Counted from the first letter of the stretch, positions 1 through 6,401 are shown. The stretch is DNA of 8,694 bases from Ignavibacteriaceae bacterium (GCA_019912505.1 JAIOIM010000599.1:1-8694); one strand, 5' to 3'. Notes: generated by a model from the letters alone, not told the origin. A program made the numbers and translations.

Positions 1-204
1 ACAATATTCTTTTTGTACTCTGCAAAAACGCACAAAAACGGCGTTTCGTTCTTTGTTATACCGATTATTGCTTTTGCAAATCAGTTGAGAATTACTAATT
101 TTATATAATTGAATAATAATATTCTTGATTTTGATTATTGAAAAAAATACTACCCAATTACCACCAACAATTACTAATAACTAACTTAAATGGAAGGTTG
201 CGAT
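1..204. other. AT-rich upstream region of gene 1, no gene seen
   Basis: No coding region is recognised here. Near the left edge, CAAAAACG occurs twice (23-30 and 33-40). Two mutually exclusive small hairpins can be drawn: AAACGC 26-31 with GCGTTT 41-46, or ACAAAAACG 32-40 with CGTTCTTTGT 47-56 (one bulged base). From about 90 on the DNA is very AT-rich, with TATAAT at 104-109 preceded by TTGAGA at 85-90. The spacer is only 13 bases, so this is a poor sigma-70-like promoter, and I see no clear Bacteroidota-type TTG/TAnnTTTG pair. The promoter of gene 1 is probably somewhere here but I cannot place it. Confidence 0.5.
192..197 (+). promoter_or_regulatory. Ribosome binding site deciding the start of gene 1
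   Basis: GGAAGG lies seven bases before the ATG at 205. The earlier in-frame ATG at 190 would overlap this site and would put five residues (MEGCD) in front of a perfect signal-peptide start MKKR. The site therefore favours 205 as the start. Confidence 0.7.
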
Positions 205-2541
205 ATGAAAAAAAGAATACTTCTTTACTCTTTCTTACACTTCTTTCTTCTGACGGCATCAGCAAGTGCCCAAGCACCGGGAACAAATTCACACGGCAAT
301 TCAATTACCGATGATGGTGTTGTTCTCTTATTTTCTACTTTTAATAACTATGGGAATAACCTATATATTGATAACGTAAATATCGGAAAACAATATACAA
401 ACGATATTTTTGTCAGCTCAATAGATAATATTAACCCCGACACAAGTTATTCAATCGGGTTAGTCCCGTATGTTACAACGCCAAAGGTAACTGTTACAAA
501 TGTAGGAAGAGCGGCTATTACAAACGCTTTTACTGTAACTTTAACTATAACGCCTGGGGGTTATACCAGCACCAAATCCGTTCCCTCTGTCGCAAGCGGT
601 GCATCGCATCAAATAACTTTTGACAATCTAACAATAACGCCGGGTGTGTCTTTAAATATTCATGTTCAATCTAACTTTGGAGCCGATGAAAATCCGGCAA
701 ATGATCAGTTGGATCAATATTCTGTAATTCTTCCCGGCGTACAGCGCAACGTACTTTTTGAAGAATGGACGAGTTCAACATGCGGTCCTTGTGCATCCAA
801 CAACCCATCAATTGATGCGTTTATACAGCCGAGATTTGATTCAATTGTAGCTATAAAATATCATGTTGGCTGGCCTTCGCCGGGCAACGACCCGATGTAC
901 CTCTACAACACTGTTCAATCGTACGATAGAAGATTTTATTACGGAGTTAATTCCGTACCGCATCTGATTATGGATGGTATTGTTAATCCCGATTATCCAT
1001 ATTCAAGCGCTCCAAGTCTCCCTACGGCTTTTTACTCACGTAAGCCAACCGGTTCCCCGATAAGTGTTGCGGTTACTGATCAAAGAATTGCAGGAGATTC
1101 AGTTAAAACTACTGTTGATGTTACAGTGCATGCGCCTCTTATGTATGGCAATTATAAATTGCGAGTAATGGTTATTGAAAGAACAATCAGTTACGCCTCA
1201 GCTCCCGGCACTAACGGCGAAAAAACATTTCATGATGTTTTCAGAAAAGCGTTGCCCGGGTCTGATGGAACCGCGTTAAGTACTGTACCGGGCTCATACA
1301 GTTATACTTTCACATATAAGACTGATAAGACTGCTTGGGTAGATTCGATGATATACACTGCGGCATTCGTTCAGAACGATATAAACAAAGAAGTTATTAA
1401 CTGCGGCAAAGCACGTCATCAAACAGCTAAAGATTTATTCGCTATCGGTCAGTTGGTGAACAATACAAAAGACCGTTCAGTTGCCGATGACATTATAGAA
1501 GGAAAATATTCAACCTTACACTCTCCTTTAAAGGGAGTTACAGGTGGTTTTAATGTTGAATTTTTTGAAGGCGGATTACCGGCACCGGGCTGGCGGGTTG
1601 TTAATCCTGATGGCGGACTAACATTTGAAACCGCTGAAGGCGCAAACGGTCCGAGTTTCGGCGGGAATAAATCGGCGCGTGTTAATTTTTACTCATACAG
1701 CGCATCGGGGCAAAGAGACCATTTATATTCAAAAGTATTTAGCGGTCTTGAAAGTAGTGATACTGTAAAGTTTGATTATGCTTATGCAGTATATACAGGT
1801 TATTCTGACTCGCTTGTTGTAAAATTATCAACAGATGGCGGGGCAACATTCCCGCATGAAATATTCCGTAAGGGCGGCACAGGTCTTGCCACCGCACCTG
1901 CAACAACATCATCTTTTGTTCCTTCATCTCCAAGTCAATGGCGCACATTTGTGTATCCGTTAACTACGATAAATGTTCCTGTTGAGCTAACAGCGTTCAA
2001 TGCATCTGTGGTAAAGAACAATGTTGAGTTAACCTGGACTACTTCAACCGAGACTAATAATTTCGGTTTCGAGGTGGAGAAATCATATGATGGTTCTAAT
2101 TTTATAAAAATTGGTTTTGTTCGCGGAAACGGAACTTCAACCGAAATTAACAATTACCACTTTACCGATAAACCGGATGTGGAAAAAAATATAGAAATAT
2201 ATTACAGACTGCATCAGGTTGACTTAGACGGTACGGCGAAGTATTCCAATATAATTTCTGTTGCTTTTGAGTTGCCAAATAATTTTGGATTAAACCAAAA
2301 TTATCCAAATCCGTTTAACCCCTCAACAACAATCAGTTACTCAATTGCACAAACTTCTCCTGTTACTTTAAAAATTTATGATGTAACCGGACGGGAAATT
2401 GCTGTACTTGTAAATGAAGTAAAGCAGCCCGGCAGATACGATGTTAGCTTTGATGCTTCCACACTTTCCTCAGGAGTATATTTCTATAAATTGAATGCGG
2501 GAAGCTTTTCTTCTGTAAAAAAGATGAGCATATTAAAATAA
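205..2541 (+). CDS. Omp28-related thioredoxin-fold surface protein with T9SS type A sorting domain
   Basis: A secreted protein of 778 residues. Residues 1-22 are a signal peptide (MKKR, hydrophobic core, ending ASASA before Q23). Residues ~60-175 resemble a CARDB-like adhesion beta-sandwich, ending ENPANDQ. Residues ~180-400 are the Omp28-like part of thioredoxin fold, with EEWTSSTCGPC (C193, C196) and SVP at the expected cis-Pro position (P252). Residues 449-589 look like a jelly-roll of the choice-of-anchor J type (FFEGGLPAPGW to SQWRTFVYPL). PVELTAF at 592-598 opens a fibronectin-like linker, and the last ~83 residues are the T9SS sorting module (NYPNPFNPSTT, LKIYD, LSSGVYFYKL, KKMSILK). 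The final strand expected of the jelly-roll, YGNNLYIDNV, is instead at residues 49-58, an odd split. The CGPC site suggests thiol-disulfide activity outside the outer membrane, but Omp28 function is not established. Its sorting module lacks the heptamer repeat found in genes 2, 3 and 6. The start at 205 is chosen over the ATG at 190 because of GGAAGG at 192-197. Confidence 0.88.
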   Translation: MKKRILLYSFLHFFLLTASASAQAPGTNSHGNSITDDGVVLLFSTFNNYGNNLYIDNVNIGKQYTNDIFVSSIDNINPDTSYSIGLVPYVTTPKVTVTNVGRAAITNAFTVTLTITPGGYTSTKSVPSVASGASHQITFDNLTITPGVSLNIHVQSNFGADENPANDQLDQYSVILPGVQRNVLFEEWTSSTCGPCASNNPSIDAFIQPRFDSIVAIKYHVGWPSPGNDPMYLYNTVQSYDRRFYYGVNSVPHLIMDGIVNPDYPYSSAPSLPTAFYSRKPTGSPISVAVTDQRIAGDSVKTTVDVTVHAPLMYGNYKLRVMVIERTISYASAPGTNGEKTFHDVFRKALPGSDGTALSTVPGSYSYTFTYKTDKTAWVDSMIYTAAFVQNDINKEVINCGKARHQTAKDLFAIGQLVNNTKDRSVADDIIEGKYSTLHSPLKGVTGGFNVEFFEGGLPAPGWRVVNPDGGLTFETAEGANGPSFGGNKSARVNFYSYSASGQRDHLYSKVFSGLESSDTVKFDYAYAVYTGYSDSLVVKLSTDGGATFPHEIFRKGGTGLATAPATTSSFVPSSPSQWRTFVYPLTTINVPVELTAFNASVVKNNVELTWTTSTETNNFGFEVEKSYDGSNFIKIGFVRGNGTSTEINNYHFTDKPDVEKNIEIYYRLHQVDLDGTAKYSNIISVAFELPNNFGLNQNYPNPFNPSTTISYSIAQTSPVTLKIYDVTGREIAVLVNEVKQPGRYDVSFDASTLSSGVYFYKLNAGSFSSVKKMSILK

Positions 2542-2551
2542 ATTTCTAAGC

Positions 2552-2580
2552 GGGATCGGCTTTGCCGGTCCCAATTTTTA
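2552..2580 (+). terminator. Hairpin with T-rich tail between genes 1 and 2
   Basis: GGGATCGGC (2552-2560) pairs with GCCGGTCCC (2564-2572) as nine pairs including one G-T wobble, with a TTT loop, followed by AATTTTTA. It looks like an intrinsic terminator for gene 1. It ends only about 18 bases before the start of gene 2, so it may instead attenuate read-through or protect the 3' end of the upstream message. Confidence 0.65.
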
Positions 2581-2583
2581 CTA

Positions 2584-2587
2584 AAGG
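2584..2587 (+). promoter_or_regulatory. Ribosome binding site deciding the start of gene 2
   Basis: AAGG lies ten bases before the ATG at 2598, where a good signal peptide begins. The longer reading frame from TTG at 2562 would start in the loop of the preceding hairpin and put PVPIFTKGITK in front of the signal peptide, so it is not credible. Confidence 0.5.
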
Positions 2588-2597
2588 TATTACAAAA

Positions 2598-3341
2598 ATG
2601 ATAAAAAATATATTTTACGTTTTAGCAATTTTTATTTTCAGCGCAGCCGGTTTTGCACAAAATTTTACTTTTGTGCCGGATCATACAGCACTAACGGGCA
2701 ACGCAGGAGAAGAAGTTGTTTTCGATATCCCGATAACAAATACATCAAACCAAACCATAACTCTATTTGTATGCAGAAAAATTGATGACCTGCCGCTTAA
2801 CTGGTATTCATCAATGTGTTTTGACCAGAGCTGCTTTCCTTCTTTTCTCGACAGTGTTGCAACCACTCCCGATTTTAACAGTTCACCCCTTTCACCCGGA
2901 GAAACCAGAGATTTTTCAGTGCACATATTAATCGATAGTTTTGTTACCGGCACAGGGCACGTAAAACTTTTTGCCGGAGATACCCGCAATTTATCCGATA
3001 CAGTAAGTATCGATTTGTATACAACCGTTAATGCAACTTCTGTTAATAATGACGACGTCAATTTTGCATATACTTTAAATCAAAATTATCCAAACCCATT
3101 TAATCCGGTTACAAAAATAAAGTACACAATTTCCGAAGGGGTCAATAGTCAATGGTCAATGGTCAATCTTAAAGTTTACGATATTCTTGGCAACGAAGTA
3201 GCTGTTTTGGTTAATGAACAAAAAACGCAGGGTGCATACGAAGCTAATTTTGATGCAACTCATTTATCAAGCGGAGTATATTTTTATAAACTAACGACTG
3301 ACAATAAAATTTTCACAAAAAAAATGACACTAATTAAATAA
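2598..3341 (+). CDS. Secreted beta-sandwich protein with Cys pair and T9SS type A sorting domain
   Basis: A protein of 247 residues. It starts with a signal peptide (MIKNIFYVLAIFIFSAAGFA, cleavage before QNF). Residues ~21-150 look like an immunoglobulin-like beta-sandwich: GEEVVFDIPITNTS near the start, then LPLNWYSSMCFDQSCFP with C74 and C79, and a pattern of alternating hydrophobic strands. C59 is a third cysteine. Proteins with this LP-x-x-W...C...C pattern occur in the FCB group among secreted sorting-domain proteins; I know of no defined function. The last ~85 residues are the T9SS sorting module starting NYPNPFNP at N163, with VNSQWSMVN encoded by the heptamer array. It lies 56 bases behind gene 1, and no promoter is obvious between them, so co-transcription by read-through is likely. 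The close Cys pair could be a structural disulfide or a substrate of the CGPC site of gene 1; that is inference. The start at 2598 is preferred to TTG 2562. Confidence 0.8.
   Translation: MIKNIFYVLAIFIFSAAGFAQNFTFVPDHTALTGNAGEEVVFDIPITNTSNQTITLFVCRKIDDLPLNWYSSMCFDQSCFPSFLDSVATTPDFNSSPLSPGETRDFSVHILIDSFVTGTGHVKLFAGDTRNLSDTVSIDLYTTVNATSVNNDDVNFAYTLNQNYPNPFNPVTKIKYTISEGVNSQWSMVNLKVYDILGNEVAVLVNEQKTQGAYEANFDATHLSSGVYFYKLTTDNKIFTKKMTLIK
3084..3277 (+). repeat. Sorting-module DNA repeat, copy A (in gene 2)
   Basis: This stretch aligns without a gap to 5007-5200 in gene 3. Counting codon by codon I find 22 mismatches in 194 bases, including a perfect 33-base run (3245-3277 against 5168-5200). The parts of genes 2 and 3 upstream of the module share no visible similarity, so the module was duplicated, or is kept alike by gene conversion, as a unit. 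Confidence 0.8.
3140..3167 (+). repeat. Tandem heptamer array 1 (4 x GGTCAAT)
   Basis: Four head-to-tail seven-base units: GGTCAAT, AGTCAAT, GGTCAAT, GGTCAAT. They begin at the third codon position and encode V-N-S-Q-W-S-M-V-N within the sorting module of gene 2, just before LKVYD. The same 28 bases occur at 8321-8348. Adding one unit would bring a TAA into frame immediately after the array; removing one would bring in TAG about a dozen codons later. Confidence 0.92.
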
Positions 3342-3358
3342 ATAATAAGTTTCAAAAT

Positions 3359-3394
3359 AAGCTCGGTTCAGTATACGAATCGAGCTTTTTTTTT
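3359..3394 (+). terminator. Intrinsic terminator after gene 2
   Basis: AAGCTCGGTTC (3359-3369) pairs with GAATCGAGCTT (3377-3387) over eleven positions with one G-T wobble, with a seven-base loop AGTATAC, running into nine consecutive Ts (3386-3394). This is a strong Rho-independent terminator 17 bases beyond the stop codon of gene 2, and it probably closes the gene 1-gene 2 transcript. Confidence 0.9.
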
Positions 3395-3740
3395 GAATTA
3401 AGCTCTGTTTTTACAAAGATACAGTTAAGATTTTTTCTAATAAAAATCTTTAAGAGGTTCATCACTTAACAGCCATTAAAGTTACGGCACACAACTGTTT
3501 GTTTTATAAAGGAAAAATGCTACATTTGAAATAACTCATAAAGTTATTTGTCGAACTTTATGTTTTGAATAGTCCGGCGCATAAAATTTTATTGTATCGG
3601 GCTGTTATATAGCCTGCAAGATAGTCTTTACCAACTACCGCGGGTCTATCACCAAAGACAAATCTTTTGGGTGTATTGAAATATAACTAATTTCTAACAC
3701 GAACATTTTGGACAGAAATGTTTATATAAAAGGTGACAAA
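3395..3740. other. Gene-free stretch with small hairpins upstream of gene 3
   Basis: No convincing protein, tRNA or rRNA gene is visible on either strand. Three structures stand out. AAGATTTTT (3427-3435) pairs with AAAAATCTT (3442-3450) around a six-base loop. CATAAAGTT (3537-3545) pairs perfectly with AACTTTATG (3554-3562) around an eight-base loop. ATAAAATTTTAT (3581-3592) is a perfect palindrome. TAACAGCC (3467-3474) and GGCTGTTA (3600-3607) are inverted copies 125 bases apart. A weak Bacteroidota-style promoter could be TTG 3667-3669 with TAATTTCT 3688-3695, but this is only suggestive. The region could hold the leader of gene 3, a small RNA, or eroded sequence. Confidence 0.45.
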
Positions 3741-5264
3741 ATGAAGAATTTACTATTCCTATCGTTTTTTTTGTTATTTGCTCCTTTCATGCTTTATGCT
3801 CAATCAACCTCCAACACATATCTCGAAACATTTAATAATGGCGGTAATATCGGCTGGTCTTTTACAACCGCAGAAGCTGATATTTCTGTAGAAAACGGAG
3901 AATTAAAATTTGTCTCCTCGAGTGATGATTTTGTTTATTTGTTTCCGCCGATTGATGCATCGAAAGATGACTTTTCATTTAAAATTAAACCAGGTTCTGT
4001 TATCAGCGGCGTTGAAGGAGGCGGATTCGGCAGAATGGGTTTCAAATCTTTAATAGCTATTCTTATTTCAGATCCATTATTCAGCGATTCGATTACAGTT
4101 GTTTATACTGATAATATTCAGTCCTTCAGCGAACCGAATTTTATTACACTAATAAGTTATCCAATACCTGCTAATGTCAATAGCCTTCAGCTAGACGTTT
4201 CAAGATCAGGAAATAATTTAATCATCAATGCGTATGTTAACGATGTCTCTTTTTATTCAGGGCAATTAGATAATGCCGATCCCGGTTTATTTGAAGGAAA
4301 CATGATTATGTTTCTGGACCCGGATGACGGACCTGGTTTAAAAGAGTGGTCATTGGACGAAGCAGAAATACACTATAATCCTATGATAGAATTGCCGGGA
4401 TATTTTTCTGATTCGTTCGACAACTCTAATTCACCCTGGCTTAGATTTGGAGACTTTGATAACATAGGACAATCAATTTCAATTAACAATGGCAGATTGA
4501 ACTTCAATTATAACGGTTTGTCAGAAACTGCACTTTTTGTAATGCCCCCGGTTGGCACAGTAACTGATTTTACAATCGAGATTGAAGGCAGCGGCGGACC
4601 AACCCATAACGCACCATTTAGCTTCAGCAGGTTTTGGGACTATAAAAATTACACAACATTTCTTTTAGGGTATGACACGCTTTACTTTGGATATTCAGAT
4701 AATACCTACGAACCTACAATCATTAATTTCGCTGCAATCAATCCGCTGGCTACAACAAAACTAAAATTCTCAATCGAAGGGCATTCCCCTGCAACATATA
4801 AAGCATGGGCAAATGACCAGTTGATAATGAATAGCAGCATAAATATTACATCCGAAAAATTAAGAACCGGACATCTCGCACTCGGATATGACAGAGGTAA
4901 TACAATGGATGCATACTTGGATTACGCTAACATAACTTACGGACAGTATGTTTCTGCTTTAGATGAACAAAACAGCACAACGCCCAATGAGTTTTTATTA
5001 TACCCTAATTATCCGAACCCGTTTAATCCGGTTACAACAATAAAGTACACTATTCCCAAAGGGGTCGGTGGTCAATGGTCAATGGTAAATCTGAAAGTGT
5101 ATGATGTACTTGGTAACGAGATAGCTGTTTTGGTTAACGAACAAAAAACGCCGGGCGCATACGAAGTTAATTTTGATGCAACTCATTTATCAAGCGGAGT
5201 TTATTTTTACCAATTAAAAGCAGGAAGTTTTAACGCAGTAAGAAAGTTAGTTTTAACAAAATAA
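3741..5264 (+). CDS. Secreted two-domain concanavalin/laminin-G-like protein with T9SS sorting domain
   Basis: A protein of 507 residues from ATG 3741, which is preceded by AAAGGTGA and opens a clear signal peptide (MKNLLFLSFFLLFAPFMLYA, then QST). An in-frame ATG at 3708 would add eleven polar residues and lacks a site in front. Two halves look related: the first from ~27 (YLETFNNGG...WSF...ISVENGELKF) to WSLDEAEIHYNP, the second from Y221 (YFSDSFDNSNSPW...ISINNGRLNFNY) to AYLDYANITYGQ. Each opens with a D/E-x-F-N/D start, an N-G-x-L-x-F strand and closes with a D-E/Y-A-x-I-x-Y strand, the usual outline of concanavalin A-like jelly-rolls that bind glycans or act as spacers. No catalytic residues can be named. 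N423 begins the sorting module (NYPNPFNP), which carries the heptamer array. It is flanked by its own terminator and a long upstream gap, so it is probably transcribed alone. A binding or adhesion role is inference. Confidence 0.8.
   Translation: MKNLLFLSFFLLFAPFMLYAQSTSNTYLETFNNGGNIGWSFTTAEADISVENGELKFVSSSDDFVYLFPPIDASKDDFSFKIKPGSVISGVEGGGFGRMGFKSLIAILISDPLFSDSITVVYTDNIQSFSEPNFITLISYPIPANVNSLQLDVSRSGNNLIINAYVNDVSFYSGQLDNADPGLFEGNMIMFLDPDDGPGLKEWSLDEAEIHYNPMIELPGYFSDSFDNSNSPWLRFGDFDNIGQSISINNGRLNFNYNGLSETALFVMPPVGTVTDFTIEIEGSGGPTHNAPFSFSRFWDYKNYTTFLLGYDTLYFGYSDNTYEPTIINFAAINPLATTKLKFSIEGHSPATYKAWANDQLIMNSSINITSEKLRTGHLALGYDRGNTMDAYLDYANITYGQYVSALDEQNSTTPNEFLLYPNYPNPFNPVTTIKYTIPKGVGGQWSMVNLKVYDVLGNEIAVLVNEQKTPGAYEVNFDATHLSSGVYFYQLKAGSFNAVRKLVLTK
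5007..5200 (+). repeat. Sorting-module DNA repeat, copy B (in gene 3)
   Basis: Partner of 3084-3277: same length, no gap, 22 mismatches by hand count, many at third codon positions and three inside the heptamer array. The corresponding module of gene 1 is much more different and that of gene 6 clearly more diverged, so genes 2 and 3 share the most recent exchange. Confidence 0.8.
5063..5090 (+). repeat. Tandem heptamer array 2 (degenerate, 4 units)
   Basis: Four seven-base units in the same codon phase as the arrays in genes 2 and 6: GGTCGGT, GGTCAAT, GGTCAAT, GGTAAAT. The outer units have mutated while the inner two are perfect. It encodes V-G-G-Q-W-S-M-V-N before LKVYD. Loss of one unit would produce TAA or TGA at once; gain of one would reach TGA about seven codons after the array. 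Confidence 0.88.
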
Positions 5265-5279
5265 AAATGATGTTTTAAC

Positions 5280-5323
5280 AAAAGCCCAATTCAAAATATG
5301 AGTTGGGCTTTTTTGTTTTTTTT
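5280..5323 (+). terminator. Intrinsic terminator after gene 3
   Basis: AAAAGCCCAATTCA (5280-5293) pairs with TGAGTTGGGCTTTT (5299-5312) over fourteen positions with one wobble, around the loop AAATA. The descending arm runs into six Ts, a G and eight more Ts. The A-rich left flank would also let it work on the other strand. Confidence 0.92.
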
Positions 5324-5531
5324 CTATTAAAAAAAACTGCTGCCCCAGGGAAATTTCAATTAATCCAACTTTTCAAGCAATTCTCTCCCGTTGCCCTTGA
5401 GAGCGTCAATGTTGTGCTATTGGATAACACCGTATCAGCTTTCCCTTTCCAAACCTTAAGAATTGAGATGTTTTTTTAACGCTAAAAGTGGAACACTAAT
5501 TGCGATACAAGTAGCAAAATCATAATTATTA
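5324..5531. other. Intergenic region before the zinc-ribbon gene, nothing recognised
   Basis: About 200 bases with no convincing gene. The minus strand is open for roughly 40 codons across 5360-5480 but has no start codon, no recognisable motif and ends in TGA, so it is at best a remnant. TTGCGA (5500-5505) and CATAAT (5521-5526), 15 bases apart, resemble a weak sigma-70-like promoter, but this would leave almost no leader before ATG 5532. Confidence 0.4.
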
Positions 5532-5762
5532 ATGAAATCAATAGAAGCCAACTTAAATAAGACCGACTTTAAGATTTGTCCAAAATGCAACTTCTTCTGC
5601 GTAATTTCTGAACCAGATCAGTTTTGTTCATTATGTGGGAGTACGTTAGAGACCAAATGTCGGAGTTGCGGAAAATCTATTGGAAATCCTTTTGCCAAAT
5701 ATTGTAAGTATTGCGGCAATCCTTATCCGGGGAAAATTAATAAACCCGTTAAAACATTCTAA
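5532..5762 (+). CDS. Small double zinc-ribbon protein
   Basis: A 76-residue protein with four Cys pairs: C16-PK-C19, C32-SL-C35-G, C43-RS-C46-G and C58-KY-C61-G. The spacing fits two successive zinc ribbons, residues 16-35 and 43-61, the first with an extra C23. No signal peptide or membrane segment is present, so it is expected in the cytoplasm, unlike every neighbour. Such ribbons bind nucleic acid or proteins, or act as small adaptors; which applies here cannot be told. No ribosome binding site is obvious before ATG 5532, which is in an AT-rich context as is common in Bacteroidota. The next gene begins 20 bases after its stop, so the two are probably one transcript. The regular Cys spacing makes this a real gene despite its size. 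Confidence 0.8.
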   Translation: MKSIEANLNKTDFKICPKCNFFCVISEPDQFCSLCGSTLETKCRSCGKSIGNPFAKYCKYCGNPYPGKINKPVKTF

Positions 5763-5772
5763 CAATCTTTAT

Positions 5773-5777
5773 AGGAG
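5773..5777 (+). promoter_or_regulatory. Ribosome binding site of the lipoprotein gene
   Basis: AGGAG lies two bases before ATG 5780 and five bases before ATG 5783. The spacing is better for the second ATG, so translation most likely starts at 5783; the two choices differ by one methionine only. Confidence 0.65.
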
Positions 5778-5782
5778 CGATG

Positions 5783-6310
5783 ATGAAAGTTCTGATCAAT
5801 TTTTTTGTAATAGCTGTAAGTTTTTCTTTAATATTTACGGCATGTAAAAGCGAGGATAGTAATCCGGCAGGTCCAACAACTGGAAGTCAGGTACTTTCGA
5901 TAAATCACTGGGGCGTTGATTTTTCTGAAGGAACGGTGGGTTCGCAAAGTGTTTTTCTTGCACCGGATAAAATTGATGGTGAAGTAATTAACTGGTGTGA
6001 GTATTCAACTAGTGGAAGCAATTATTATAATCAACTTGTCGTTTTCAGACCCACATCTGGAATGATGTATAAAGTAACAGCAACTGACTTGGCGGGAGTA
6101 ACAACAACCGATACTACAAAATGGAATACCAATCTCGATTGCGGCACCGTAAAGTTAAAACCAAATGATATTTGGATAATTAAAGCAACTGATGGCTACG
6201 TTGCTTTTAAAGTCATCGAAGCCCCTCAAGACAGCGCTACTATTGCCGCCAGTACCGATTGGTGGACTATAAAAGTAGAATATAAATACAGCGCAAATTT
6301 ATCCTTTTAA
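5783..6310 (+). CDS. Putative lipoprotein of unknown function
   Basis: A protein of 175 residues (176 from ATG 5780). The N-terminus is a lipoprotein signal: MKVLINFFVIAVSFSLIFTA then C21, with T-A-C fitting a lipobox although the -3 position is F, which is less usual. The residues after C21 (KSEDSN) are charged and acidic, as in lipoproteins exported to the surface in Bacteroidota; that location is inference. The mature part, rich in beta-strand pattern and Thr/Asp/Trp, carries C72 and C120, which could form a disulfide. The C-terminal stretch LKPNDIWIIKATDGYVAFKV followed by WWTIKVEYKY faintly recalls the heme-binding HmuY family, but this is too weak for a functional call. It follows the zinc-ribbon gene by 20 bases and is closed by a terminator at 6364-6401, so the two likely form a bicistronic unit. 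Confidence 0.75.
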   Translation: MKVLINFFVIAVSFSLIFTACKSEDSNPAGPTTGSQVLSINHWGVDFSEGTVGSQSVFLAPDKIDGEVINWCEYSTSGSNYYNQLVVFRPTSGMMYKVTATDLAGVTTTDTTKWNTNLDCGTVKLKPNDIWIIKATDGYVAFKVIEAPQDSATIAASTDWWTIKVEYKYSANLSF

Positions 6311-6363
6311 TCTTCTTCTGAAAGTTTAATAATTCAGAAATAAGGCGCTGATTTTCATTTATA

Positions 6364-6401
6364 ACTGAGGTGTTCAATACAAACGCCTCAGTGCAATTTT
6401 T
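6364..6401 (+). terminator. Intrinsic terminator between the lipoprotein gene and gene 6
   Basis: ACTGAGGTGTT (6364-6374) pairs with AACGCCTCAGT (6382-6392) over eleven positions with one wobble, around a seven-base loop, followed by GCAA and five Ts (6397-6401). A second small inverted repeat, TTCTGAA 6316-6322 with TTCAGAA 6333-6339, lies just after the lipoprotein stop codon. The terminator ends 18 bases before the ATG of gene 6. Confidence 0.82.

Noticed and set aside
1739..2153. Two minus-strand open frames of about 70 codons
   Set aside because: Both are opposite the well-supported C-terminal half of gene 1 and have no recognisable features.
2562..2597. TTG start extending gene 2 upstream
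   Set aside because: The TTG lies in the loop of the hairpin at 2552-2572 and would put twelve residues before a perfect signal peptide that has its own ATG and AAGG site.
2681..3061. Open reading frame of 126 codons on the minus strand
   Set aside because: It lies fully opposite gene 2, which has a signal peptide and a sorting module; the minus-strand product has no recognisable motif.
3464..3610. Possible integron attC site (ACTTAAC fits RYYYAAC, followed by an inverted TAACAGCC/GGCTGTTA pair)
   Set aside because: The right-hand end GTTATAT does not fit GTTRRRY, the inner L boxes are not visible, and genes of this size and kind are not typical cassettes.
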